Below, in pieces: positions 48,742 to 56,857 of a DNA stretch of 64,000 nucleotides. Made by a program: the position numbers and the translations under genes. Source of the stretch: a virus; IMG/VR virus record IMGVR_UViG_3300037475_000032, positions 96,766 to 160,765 of that record; one strand, 5' to 3'. Position 1 is the stretch's first letter. Every line of letters starts with the position of its first letter. Below the pieces are notes generated by a model. That model was given only the letters and a program-made list of their open reading frames with translations, was not told the DNA's origin and did not search any database.

Positions 48742-49389
48742 CTAGATATTAGAGGCTCGTGCGTTAGCCTGGAGCCTGATGCGTGCAGGCCAAATCTTGC
48801 CGGTAATAGCGCTTTCGCTGCCACCGTGGAATTCGGAAAACTGCGGATCTGATCCCTTTCCTCCCCAACCGACGTTGCCCGTTGTGTAGGTTGAATTAGT
48901 TGCGGAGACTGCCGCAGTCCACGCACCAGACGGATGCTTGTAGTACGCCTTGATCGAGGTCCCTTCCTTCAAGAGTCCAAAGGTGTCACCAACTTCTGCC
49001 GTGACAGCAGCACCTTCTCCAAGCGACGTTTCTATGCCTTCCGTCACTACGAATAGTCTTGGCGTAAACGTGGCTTCGGCAACGTGAATGAACTGCGCTC
49101 GATATCCGTTGTGATGTTCGTTGTTGAAACAGATCCAGAGTTCCCAGTATCGTTCGGCGATGTCCGAACCTCGGTTCGTAACCATCGAGCACGCTTGATT
49201 ACCCGTAAACGATGCGGCGCTCCAATATGTAGCGGAAGTCGAAGAGAAGGATTCAGGTCGGCTACCTGTTTCTTCGGCCGTAGGAACGGTCGCGGCCCAT
49301 GCTTGCTTCGCCCAGTTGCCTGATTCAAAGTAAGGTTTACCGCCTGCGTGCTTTAGGGTATCAAGTAGAGGGATGGTTTCGAGAAGCAT
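48742..49389 (-). CDS. lectin-like decoration protein, paralog B (215 aa)
   Basis: Shares landmarks NWAKQAW, ATYWSAASFTG, ERYWELWICF, HNGYRAQF and NSTYTTGNVG with the 42765 and 49389 products. A beta-sandwich is predicted. The C-terminus is Arg/Ala-rich. It overlaps the upstream gene by one base and ends at the palindromic junction. Confidence 0.7.
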   Translation of the reverse strand: MLLETIPLLDTLKHAGGKPYFESGNWAKQAWAATVPTAEETGSRPESFSSTSATYWSAASFTGNQACSMVTNRGSDIAERYWELWICFNNEHHNGYRAQFIHVAEATFTPRLFVVTEGIETSLGEGAAVTAEVGDTFGLLKEGTSIKAYYKHPSGAWTAAVSATNSTYTTGNVGWGGKGSDPQFSEFHGGSESAITGKIWPARIRLQANARASNI

Positions 49390-50057
49390 TAGAAAGAGGA
49401 AGACCTAGATAGTGATTGTGCTGTGATGATGCGTAGGCGACGAGGGATGACGTTTAGTGGTGCCCCCCCAGCCGCAAAGTTGATCTGCCCGAAGTCGGAT
49501 GATTTGCTTTTTGTTTCCATCCCTACATTGCCGTTCGTGTACGTGGAGTCGGCGATGGCTTTCAATTCTTCCCACGCTCCACCTGCACCGATTTTGTGCC
49601 AAGAGATGACTTTACCGGATACGGCACTGATGCCAAGCAGATCTTTGGCTGCGATTTTCAGATTGGCTGTTTCGCCAAGTGTCGTGGCCGTGCCACCCGT
49701 GACTCTCTCGGAGATGATCTTGAAGTTGGCTTCCGCCCCAAGCGATTCCGCACGTAGCCTGTAGCCATTATGGGATGTGGGGTTGAGACAGGCCCAGAGA
49801 GCGAACCACTCTTCTTTCAAGTTTTCGGGAAACAACGGTTCCCATGACACACCCGGTTCGGTGAATTCAGCAGGCGTCCAGTAGCAGCCGTTCAGTTCGA
49901 CGGCCGCCGTAGCAGACGTGTACCCATCCGCTGATCCGTGAATCTCTCCTGCGTTTACGCACCAGGAGAGGATTTTCCACTTGCCACCTTCGTTGATCGG
50001 GTTTTCAGCAGTCGAGCCGTTCAGGGCGGCTAGGATCGATGTGCTCGGAAAGGCCAT
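49389..50057 (-). CDS. lectin-like decoration protein, paralog C (222 aa)
   Basis: Third member: GGKWKILSWCV, GCYWTPAEFTEPG, EEWFALWAC, SHNGYRLRA, DSTYTNGNVGM. Its stop overlaps the paralog B start, and its own start overlaps the 827-aa gene's stop, so all are leftward and coupled. Its distance from paralog A (about 6 kb and one rightward block away) suggests an insertion or inversion. Confidence 0.7.
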   Translation of the reverse strand: MAFPSTSILAALNGSTAENPINEGGKWKILSWCVNAGEIHGSADGYTSATAAVELNGCYWTPAEFTEPGVSWEPLFPENLKEEWFALWACLNPTSHNGYRLRAESLGAEANFKIISERVTGGTATTLGETANLKIAAKDLLGISAVSGKVISWHKIGAGGAWEELKAIADSTYTNGNVGMETKSKSSDFGQINFAAGGAPLNVIPRRLRIITAQSLSRSSSF

Positions 50058-52540
50058 TACGCCTTACCTGCGTTCTCCTGCAACTGCTCCCATACTTCCG
50101 GTGTGGATAGATGAAGTGACTGAGTAGCGTGTTGCATGATGGTCTGTCCGGGTTCACCCTGGACATGCTCACCCGTCTGGGGATGGGTGAACCAAGGTGC
50201 TCGTACCTGAGCCGCAATCTTGGAGATCGTTGGCACGTACTCGCCGTAGGGGATCTGGTTCTTCGGGTAGTTGGGCGCGATGTTCTGATCCCAGCTTTCC
50301 CCCACTTGATCCCTGAGCGGCTTGGTGTTTTCCCACCAGTCAGGTAGCTTAGACTCCTGCCCCTGTAGGCCAGGGTTGAGCTTGGCAGCCCAGTCAATGG
50401 ACTCGTGCGGGAGCGGGTCGAGCACCTTGAGCCCAGAGTGATCTTGATGCGATCCTTCGCCCGTGCGTCGATTGTCCCACATGCCCCACTGGAAGGCTCC
50501 TAGCGGAACGTGGCTGTAGCCCGCAGCGTCACGCCCGGTCTGTAGCTCGCGCTCGAACTTGAAGTAGTCACGGTTGTTCATCTCCTTGTCGTAGTTGTGG
50601 CCCAACACAGCCATCATGTGAACGTCGATGGTTGCCAACTGCGACGTGACCGGCTGGAGCAACAGCCAAGCAAACGAGCAGACCTTCGGACCCACTCCCG
50701 ATACTCCCATCTGGAGAACGGCTGCGCGGAAGTGGTGGCCCGTTCCGTCGTGTTCATGCACGTCTTCCAGGGCAGCCTTGAGGATCGCGTCTGCGTGCGA
50801 CGAGATCTGTGAGATGGCCTTGAGGTGGCTTCCCATCCATGCCCCATAGCGACCTGCCCTCACAGGCTCCTGTGGGCCTTCCTCCGGGGCGTCGAATAGC
50901 TGGTCCTGGGAAACCCTCGCTGCGAAGTCCAACTGCGGCTGAAAGTCCTTGATGTACGTCTGGAGACGTTTCGCTAGAGCCTCGTTTGCACGTCGCTCGA
51001 TTTCGTCCGTCGAGCGTTGCTTCTTCTTGTCCACGTCTTCGCGCATGATGCGATTCTGCTCCTCAGTCTGCCAGTCGAAGACGAGATCCTTTGCGCGTTG
51101 TGCAGCGGCCGGATAACCCGCCTGCGGGTTCATCTGGAAGATGATGTTCTCAAACGGCTTGAGGAACTTGGCATACGGCATGTGCGCGTAGCGCTCACCC
51201 TCGCCGAAGCGAGCGACGTTCCAGGATTGACGCTTCTGCTCCAGCGTGTTCCAGTAGGTAGCCGGATCGGTGGCTCCTGCCGGGACACTCTGTAGATCCT
51301 GGTAGTGGATGGTGTTCCAGCGCAAGTCCTTCCTGGGGCTCAGGAGCACGGCCCTAAAGGCGTTCACGATGGCCTGCTTCATGCGTTCGTAGTCGGGCTT
51401 GCCCTCACCCGTCGTCAACTGCGCCCACTCGGTATCGATGAGTCGAGCGTTGTCCACGGTCGCTTGCGCCTGTAGAGGATCGCCGTGGTCAAGGTAGGCG
51501 TTAGGTGACTGCGCCTGTACCCCCGATGACCACTGAGCGTTCGGGTCCGTGTTCCCTTCTACACTCCCAGCGTGTATTCCCGTACTCGGGAAGTAGCCAC
51601 TCGGTTCGGTCTGGAACATGTTACCCACCCCATAGTCCGAGTATTCGTGGGGGGGCACGTTATCCTTCGGCAACCCGACGCCAGGTGACTGCGGCAGACC
51701 GGGCATAGCAACCGGGGCGACAGACTGTGAAGGGTGAACACCTTGGGCGGCAGGACCGACACCCTCAGCGCTCTGTGCTGGTTCAGTGAACTGCGGGAAT
51801 AGCGCCACCTTCTGCGGCCCGAAGGCACGGTAGTAGGCGGCGTATCCGGTCTGCGCAATGCACTCCGTAAAGAGGGCCTTCTGAGCGTTTGCACTCAATA
51901 GCGGGAAGTGAGCGGCGCAGGCACGATTCTCGCCTTCCCAGCCGAAGTCACCTCCGCTGACGGCGTGTCCGAGAACATCGTGGACGGTGCGGAAGGCGAC
52001 GTTCTGCTCCGGGGTCCAGATAGGATGCTCAGAGTGTGCCCTAGAGACAACGAAGTGCTTGTGCTTGTGGATGTCTTCGGCCATCTCCTGAGCGTTCGCG
52101 TAGGGCTCGGGGTTGTCCGTGACCTCGATCTTGAGTTGTTTCGCCAAGACGGCCGCACGCTTCACCGAATCGTCGGCTAGCTCCTTAAAGGCTTGGGCGG
52201 CCTGCGGTTCGTACGTCGGAGCCGCTGCGTAGGCTTCGGCAATGGGCCTTAGCTGGTCCGTGAACGTGGTTTTCCACATCCCGACCTTCCACATCGCCGT
52301 CGTACGCATGTGGTTCTTGCGCGTGACTGCGATGAGCAGATTGGCAACAGCGGTCTTGTCTGTGTTGCCCGTCTTCTCTACCTCCTCGCCGTGCGGACTC
52401 TGAGCCGTGGCGACGAAGCACTCACGCTTGTTGTCCCAGCCGACCTTCTTGACACTCCAGCCAAGATCACCGATCTTGGTGTACAGTTCGGGAAGGGGAG
52501 TAGTTATGCCCTGAAAGGCGCTCGTGACATCGACCGGCAT
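50057..52540 (-). CDS. 827-aa virion-type protein with HhH-GPD-like motif and truncated module
   Basis: ATG at 52540 follows AACTGGTG; a GTG lies one codon before. Residues about 150-250 contain an unusual HDVLGHAVSGGDFGWEGENR metal-site-like segment. Residues about 607-650 contain MGVSGVGPKVCSFAWLLL and TIDVHMMAVLG, the helix-hairpin-helix plus D-x-H pattern of HhH-GPD DNA glycosylases; the overall fold is not verified. The C-terminal 60 residues (TISKIAAQ, then PWFTHPQTGEHVQGEPGQ) match the opening of the shared module, here apparently truncated. Pro/Gln-rich linkers lie between. Confidence 0.68.
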   Translation of the reverse strand: MPVDVTSAFQGITTPLPELYTKIGDLGWSVKKVGWDNKRECFVATAQSPHGEEVEKTGNTDKTAVANLLIAVTRKNHMRTTAMWKVGMWKTTFTDQLRPIAEAYAAAPTYEPQAAQAFKELADDSVKRAAVLAKQLKIEVTDNPEPYANAQEMAEDIHKHKHFVVSRAHSEHPIWTPEQNVAFRTVHDVLGHAVSGGDFGWEGENRACAAHFPLLSANAQKALFTECIAQTGYAAYYRAFGPQKVALFPQFTEPAQSAEGVGPAAQGVHPSQSVAPVAMPGLPQSPGVGLPKDNVPPHEYSDYGVGNMFQTEPSGYFPSTGIHAGSVEGNTDPNAQWSSGVQAQSPNAYLDHGDPLQAQATVDNARLIDTEWAQLTTGEGKPDYERMKQAIVNAFRAVLLSPRKDLRWNTIHYQDLQSVPAGATDPATYWNTLEQKRQSWNVARFGEGERYAHMPYAKFLKPFENIIFQMNPQAGYPAAAQRAKDLVFDWQTEEQNRIMREDVDKKKQRSTDEIERRANEALAKRLQTYIKDFQPQLDFAARVSQDQLFDAPEEGPQEPVRAGRYGAWMGSHLKAISQISSHADAILKAALEDVHEHDGTGHHFRAAVLQMGVSGVGPKVCSFAWLLLQPVTSQLATIDVHMMAVLGHNYDKEMNNRDYFKFERELQTGRDAAGYSHVPLGAFQWGMWDNRRTGEGSHQDHSGLKVLDPLPHESIDWAAKLNPGLQGQESKLPDWWENTKPLRDQVGESWDQNIAPNYPKNQIPYGEYVPTISKIAAQVRAPWFTHPQTGEHVQGEPGQTIMQHATQSLHLSTPEVWEQLQENAGKA

Positions 52541-52579
52541 CACCAGTTACTATACAGGATCGCCCCTGTTCTCTGCGGT

Positions 52580-53618
52580 TTATGCCTGGATCAGAGACTC
52601 CCTCATCTCCTGTTCGCGCTCGTAGTCTTCCAACTCCTGGGGAGTCAGCAGACAATCGAGGTTATCGGGGAACTCGTCCTCGTCATCTGCGAGGTAGGTC
52701 ATGTCACGCCAGTCCTCATCGGGGTCCGGCTCACCCTCGACCTCGACATCCGATTCGATGTCCTCTGAGTCCTCCAGATCCTTGTAGGTCAATAGACCCA
52801 CGCTGATGGACTCGATCAAATCCAAGGCATCCTGACGGCCCTCTGCGGGCGTGATCCGAGCCTGTCGCTGACCGAAGATGATGGGATCGCCCCAGTCGAA
52901 CACGTACCACTTGCCGTTCATGCCTCGCTTGACGAGTCTGACTGTGAAGCGGTCGTTGCCCTTCAACCTGTACTCGATGCTCGACTCGGCCACCTGCAAC
53001 GGACTCTCGACTTCGCCCTCTGCGTCCGGCTCGATGAACTCGGCGTGACACTGCGGGCAGATCGGCGTCCCGGCCTCGTCCAGCCACATGCGCGTGATAC
53101 GAGCGATGTAGCCACACTCCGGGCAAATCGTCTTGAGCAGTGGGTTCCGGGTCTTGCGGTTGGTGGTCGCATCCAGGGCGGCGTGCGGGTAGGGACCCAA
53201 CTCCTCCAAGATGACGTTCAGCTTCTCCACAAGGGCGTCGCCTGCGTGCGTCGATGTCGGCTTGCCCTCCAGTCCCACGCCCTTCGCCAGTCTTGCGAAT
53301 GGCCCACGATGGCCGGTGCCGGGAGGCAGAGCCGCGTGCAGCATCTCGTGGAGCGTCGTCTCCGCCACCTTGATGGGGTCGGAGAGCAGCGGCGAAATGA
53401 ACATCTCGTGCGTCTTGTCGGCTGAGGATTCGGCTCCCCAGCACTCCCCGATACGGTGAGCGTTTTTTTGTGGTCGGGCGTGCGCGTGTACCGGGGAATC
53501 CGCACGAGATCCGCCACTTCGAGAGTTTGTGTCCACGCTCGGCAAGCATGGGCTCCAACCGCTTGACTAGCTCATTCAGCCAGTGCTCGCGGTTGATGAT
53601 CGTGGCATCAGAAGACAT
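52580..53618 (-). CDS. SprT-like metallopeptidase, frame interrupted at A7 homopolymer
   Basis: Read as one gene with a +1 break, the leftward product begins at 53618 (SSDATIINREHW) and, at the T7/A7 run 53463-53469, shifts into the frame that reads IGECWGAESSADKTHEMFISP. It then shows LHEMLHAAL with later His (GHRGPF), the zinc-metalloprotease H-E-x-x-H core of the SprT family, and a zinc ribbon (CPECG...CPQC). An acidic C-terminus follows. SprT/Spartan proteases degrade DNA-protein crosslinks. One fewer A restores a single frame of about 345 aa, so either the base is an assembly or sequencing insertion, or the gene uses slippage. Without it the N-terminal part would stop near 52731. Confidence 0.7.
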
Positions 53619-53781
53619 CTTCGTCCTCCCAGTCGTAAGGCTTCCGGGCCTGCGCCTCCATCTGCGCTAGGGCAAGCTCAGGGTGCTGGATCTGAGCAAA
53701 CGTCCGCTGCCAGTCGCGCGTCTCATGCGCTCCAGCACGAATGTAGATCAGATCGTCAGTTGAGAGATCCGGGTTATCCAT
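53608..53781 (-). CDS. hypothetical protein (57 aa)
   Basis: ATG at 53781 lies 7 nt after a TATACT -10 box. Acidic, with helical segment RTFAQIQHPELALAQMEAQ and a DWEDEDVF tail. It overlaps the SprT gene start by 11 nt and is the first gene of that leftward transcript. Confidence 0.64.
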   Translation of the reverse strand: MDNPDLSTDDLIYIRAGAHETRDWQRTFAQIQHPELALAQMEAQARKPYDWEDEDVF

Positions 53782-53788
53782 GCCAGGT

Positions 53789-53817
53789 AGTATAGCGCGT
53801 TTAAACGCTGATGTCAA
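53789..53817 (-). promoter_or_regulatory. leftward leaderless-type promoter containing GTTTAAAC in its spacer
   Basis: TTGACA, 17-nt spacer that consists mostly of GCGTTTAAACGC, TATACT. The palindrome (copy 7, 53799-53806) between the two boxes is an ideal repressor site. Confidence 0.76.
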
Positions 53818-53863
53818 ACAAGTCGTAGCATGAAGTTGGACCCTACCTGCGACCTAATGGGCG

Positions 53864-54223
53864 ATGATCGGCCTCCTCGCTACCCTCCATTTCGTAAGCC
53901 AGGCTCAGCAAGCAGGCGAGTCCGTCATCATCACGTCCTGGGTCGAATTGCTGACCATCACGGTCATCATCACGGGCCTCTCGGCCTTCTGGCACAAGCA
54001 CAACTGCCACGAACACCATTGTCTGCGCCTAAGCTGGCATCCTGACGAGAACGGACACCCTGTTTGCAAGAAGCATCACCCAGATCATCCGTCACGCGGT
54101 CTGTGGTGGGAGATCAAGCACTTCCTCAAGACGGGCCAGTTCGGGGACCACGATCATCCCCGCCACGCCAAGAACAACGCTCAGCCGGGCCAAACCCCGC
54201 CGATCTCGTCAAGCAACTCGTAG
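53864..54223 (+). CDS. small membrane protein with His/Cys-rich tail (119 aa)
   Basis: N-terminal hydrophobic segments (LLATLHFVS and SWVELLTITVIITGLSAFW), then a dense His/Cys stretch (HKHNCHEHHCLRL ... CKKHHPDHP) that could bind metal. It is divergent from the SprT operon. The 3' end overlaps a leftward gene by 43 nt. Unknown role. Confidence 0.6.
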   Translation: MIGLLATLHFVSQAQQAGESVIITSWVELLTITVIITGLSAFWHKHNCHEHHCLRLSWHPDENGHPVCKKHHPDHPSRGLWWEIKHFLKTGQFGDHDHPRHAKNNAQPGQTPPISSSNS

Positions 54224-54372
54224 TAGCGATCCTCCCAGTAGTCGCGGTCCTCTTGGACTTCCTTCAACTCCTGTTGCAGATCCTTCACGTCTTGCTCGAC
54301 CTGTGAGCCAGCGGTCGAGCAGATGTCGAGGGAGAGGATGTTCTGGCCGGAGCCTAGCGGGTCACGATCCAT
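54181..54372 (-). CDS. coiled-coil hypothetical protein (63 aa)
   Basis: VKDLQQELKEVQEDRDYWEDRYYELL forms a plausible coiled coil. It overlaps the upstream stop and, in antisense, the membrane gene. Real translation is likely but unproven. Confidence 0.55.
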   Translation of the reverse strand: MDRDPLGSGQNILSLDICSTAGSQVEQDVKDLQQELKEVQEDRDYWEDRYYELLDEIGGVWPG

Positions 54373-54697
54373 TGCTCAGCACCTCCTCCATCGTAGCGTT
54401 CTTGAACAAGGGCTTGTAGCCAACGGGTCGGCGTTTAAACAGGCGCTTGTACCATGGCAGAGCATACCACGCGATCCACTCGCGTTCGCCCTCTACCTTC
54501 TCTGTGTGGTACTCCACTAGCTTGCGATCAACCTCTTCTATCGTGTCCGGGTCGCGGCTCAACAGGAGAGGGATTTTGACTACTCGGGCCGGTTCGAGCC
54601 AGTAGTCCTGCGTCGAGGATGCGTACCAGCGCCGACTCTTTGGCGCTTGGTGGTACGTCGTGACCCTAAGCAGGTGGTTCGAGTTCTGCGATGGCAT
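54362..54697 (-). CDS. hypothetical protein (111 aa)
   Basis: ATG at 54697 gives a short overlap with the 87-aa gene; a longer frame would read through it. Basic N-terminus, Tyr/Trp-rich centre (DYWLEPARVVKIP), and YALPWYKRLFKRRPVG near the end. A GTTTAAAC site (54433) encodes L-F-K-R. No family. Confidence 0.56.
   Translation of the reverse strand: MPSQNSNHLLRVTTYHQAPKSRRWYASSTQDYWLEPARVVKIPLLLSRDPDTIEEVDRKLVEYHTEKVEGEREWIAWYALPWYKRLFKRRPVGYKPLFKNATMEEVLSNGS
54433..54440. repeat. GTTTAAAC palindrome (copy 8, in coding sequence)
   Basis: Context GCGTTTAAACAGG, identical to copy 1 over 11 bases. Confidence 0.6.
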
Positions 54698-54929
54698 TGC
54701 GGCACATGGTTCGGACGTAATCGGGATACGTGGCTGGGTCGCCCATGATGCCAGCGCCTTCGGCGATAGCCCTGCAAGTCTGGACGGCATCGGCGCAGCG
54801 AGCCATGGCGCTCCTGTAGCCGTGGTCGAACGCCTCGTAAGGCTGGATGGGACCTGCGGAGATGTCCTGCATCCCCAGGTCTTCCCAACACGCCTCTTTG
54901 TGGTTCTCTGGAAATCCGTCTCTGTCCAT
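54666..54929 (-). CDS. hypothetical protein (87 aa)
   Basis: ATG at 54929, 1 nt after the upstream TGA. Starts MDRDGFPENHK and has five Cys/His-type residues (MARCADAVQTCRAI, VRTMCRN), possibly redox or metal-binding. Helical. No family. Confidence 0.58.
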   Translation of the reverse strand: MDRDGFPENHKEACWEDLGMQDISAGPIQPYEAFDHGYRSAMARCADAVQTCRAIAEGAGIMGDPATYPDYVRTMCRNAIAELEPPA

Positions 54930-54930
54930 G

Positions 54931-55083
54931 TCAGTACCAGCTTGCAATGTCCTGAGCGCCGCACTTGCGACACCAACGTACACGGTAACTGAGTCCGAGA
55001 AGATTCTGAAAGCGCCGTGGGTCCCAAGCGCCCCAGTCATGCCCCGACCACGTAGCGCACGCTAGCCACCGGAGCGGTCTCAT
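54931..55083 (-). CDS. small Trp-rich zinc-site protein (50 aa)
   Basis: ATG at 55083 overlaps the upstream stop (ATGA). Trp-rich, with CRKCG near the C-terminus and a preceding Cys and His as possible partners. Small basic protein; function unknown. Confidence 0.55.
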   Translation of the reverse strand: MRPLRWLACATWSGHDWGAWDPRRFQNLLGLSYRVRWCRKCGAQDIASWY

Positions 55084-55481
55084 AGATAGTCGCCCTCGCG
55101 TTGCGGCGGAACGTCTGTTGGCATCCCGTGATGACGGATATGCGGCAGAGGCTTGTGCGGCTGCTCGCCCTTGAGGGCAGCGATGACCTGCTTGATGACG
55201 AACGGGTCCTCCAGCTTCTTGTGATCGTCCGTCGTGATCCTGAATCCGCCCTGGATCTTGTAGGCATAGCCGTTCAGGCGGCCAGGGTGCGTGACTTCGG
55301 GGGCAAGCTCGTCGTGAGTCTTGGCCTCCGCACGCGACGTGTCCTCGTTGTGATGGACCGTGACGTGGCCGCTCTCGGGATCGAAGACCCAGAGCCAGTA
55401 GATCGGCCCGTCGTAGGGCTCGTGCAGGATCGCTGTGCGATGCGGCAGAAGCTCTTGGAAGTCTGGAGCAATGTCGCCCAT
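55080..55481 (-). CDS. hypothetical protein (133 aa)
   Basis: A beta-rich N-terminus (GPIYWLWVFDPESGHVTVHHN) and the segment RLNGYAYKIQGGFRIT typical of conserved phage proteins. The GHVTVHHNED stretch resembles the opening of the shared virion module (strand, H, G-x-V), which could be a short copy. Function unknown. Confidence 0.64.
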   Translation of the reverse strand: MGDIAPDFQELLPHRTAILHEPYDGPIYWLWVFDPESGHVTVHHNEDTSRAEAKTHDELAPEVTHPGRLNGYAYKIQGGFRITTDDHKKLEDPFVIKQVIAALKGEQPHKPLPHIRHHGMPTDVPPQREGDYL

Positions 55482-55499
55482 ACCCCAAAGAATACCAGA

Positions 55500-56054
55500 T
55501 TAGAAGGTCGCTGGCAAGTGTTCTGAGGTGCTTGAAAGCGTCTCGTCCGACACCGTAGCTTCGGACACGAGGAAGGACGCATACTTGCCGTCCTTGTTGG
55601 TCGAGATGGCAGCCTGTCCGTTGGCGTCGAAGCCATCCACAGCTTCGAATCGATTGATGATTTCGTACTTCGACTGCGAGGGATTGAAGAACAGCACCAT
55701 CCAGGCTCCGCCCGATGAAGGAGAGCCAGGAGCCTGGAGGAACAGCCCGTAGGGGTCTCGGGCTTCGGCGAAAATACGGAAGGCGGTCTGAGTGATCCCT
55801 TCGTTGGCGAAGCGGATGCGGAAGTGCTGGGCGACTAGCGGGACCTCGAAGCCCTCTCCGGTGCCGCCTGTGATCGAGTAGGACGACGAGACATCGAAGT
55901 CCGTGCCGTCTCCGCTCTGCTCAATAAAGAGAGTCCCGTTGGTGTTCGAGAAGACCGTACCGCTGATGTTGATGGCCCTCTGGACGGTCTTTGTGGGGCT
56001 CACGTAGACCTGAGAGGCTTCGAGCGGAGTGGTCGTTTCAATCAAGGCGGCCAT
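55500..56054 (-). CDS. tail/decoration protein (184 aa)
   Basis: ATG at 56054. A beta-sandwich-like protein with VFSNTNGTLFIEQSGDG and FRIRFANEGITQTAF, the signature of a phage tail or virion component in which a decorating jelly-roll carries an Asn/Gly loop. The TAATAGG motif lies just upstream. Location on the virion not resolved. Confidence 0.66.
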   Translation of the reverse strand: MAALIETTTPLEASQVYVSPTKTVQRAINISGTVFSNTNGTLFIEQSGDGTDFDVSSSYSITGGTGEGFEVPLVAQHFRIRFANEGITQTAFRIFAEARDPYGLFLQAPGSPSSGGAWMVLFFNPSQSKYEIINRFEAVDGFDANGQAAISTNKDGKYASFLVSEATVSDETLSSTSEHLPATF

Positions 56055-56059
56055 AGTCA

Positions 56060-56067
56060 CCTATTAC
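56060..56067 (-). promoter_or_regulatory. TAATAGG motif, leftward
   Basis: GTAATAGG then TGACT-ATG on the leftward strand; sixth occurrence, again before a virion-type gene. Confidence 0.5.
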
Positions 56068-56082
56068 GCCCGTGGTTCGAGG

Positions 56083-56472
56083 CTACTTATCAGCGTAGAT
56101 GTCCCCGTTGCGCTGCATATCGCCCTCGTATTTGATCCCGAAGTAGTCGCTGTAGAAGTTGTCCATGTAGTCGGCCAAGTAGTCGAGGATGAACAGCTTC
56201 TCCCTAGATGTCTCCCAGTGACGCCTACGTTCGTACTCGCGCTTGGCGATGGATAGGCTGCCGAAGAAGACTGTCAGTTGTTCTGGCCTTGCGTCACGCC
56301 TGTCTTTGGGAAGGTAGCGTTCAACGAGATCGGGGAGGCTTTCGCTGAGGTGAATCTCCTGGTTCTCATGATCCAGGATCGCCTTCGTGAGGAGGTACTG
56401 CAAGTCACTCGACGTGACGACATGCGACCTCGGATTCTCCAGGTGCTTACGACGACTCTCAGCCAGATACAT
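56083..56472 (-). CDS. hypothetical helical protein (129 aa)
   Basis: Helical and charged (Arg/Glu/Tyr-rich), ending RNGDIYADK. No family. Overlaps the HNH-frame stop by 14 nt. Confidence 0.62.
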   Translation of the reverse strand: MYLAESRRKHLENPRSHVVTSSDLQYLLTKAILDHENQEIHLSESLPDLVERYLPKDRRDARPEQLTVFFGSLSIAKREYERRRHWETSREKLFILDYLADYMDNFYSDYFGIKYEGDMQRNGDIYADK

Positions 56473-56857
56473 GGTCTATTCCGTGTGTTTGTAGATGACG
56501 GGGCATGTGCCAGTGGACAATCTTCTTGCCGCACTCCTCACATTCTACACGATGACCACGTTCCTGCATAGTCCTCGCGTAGTTCTCTCCTGCATTGGGC
56601 TTGCTCCATCGGATCGTTCGCATACGCTCCAGGTTGGATCTATCTCCGTCCTGACGATAGTGAAGTCTCTGATGGCAGGGACGATGGGTCGCAACTAGAT
56701 TCTTCGGGTCATTGTTGCGATCATTCCCGTCAAGGTGGTGAACGCACAGCGTCTCGAATACAACAGGTTCTCCGCACTCATAACAAGTCCAAGGCCCCGG
56801 ACCATTCCAGCGGAGGAAGATGCGTCGATACTTGCGGTTCTCACGAACTAGCAGGAT
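56459..56857 (-). pseudogene. HNH endonuclease frame without a standard start codon
   Basis: The leftward frame holds YRRIFLRWNGPGPW, CYEC, HHLDGNDRNNDPKNL, CHQRLHYR and a terminal CEECGKK...H...H site: a clear HNH/zinc endonuclease core. No ATG, GTG or TTG exists between the frame's upstream limit and the HNH core; the frame runs into the last bases of thyX. It is probably a truncated copy, or uses a CTG (near 56854). Not part of an intron that can be seen. Confidence 0.72.
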
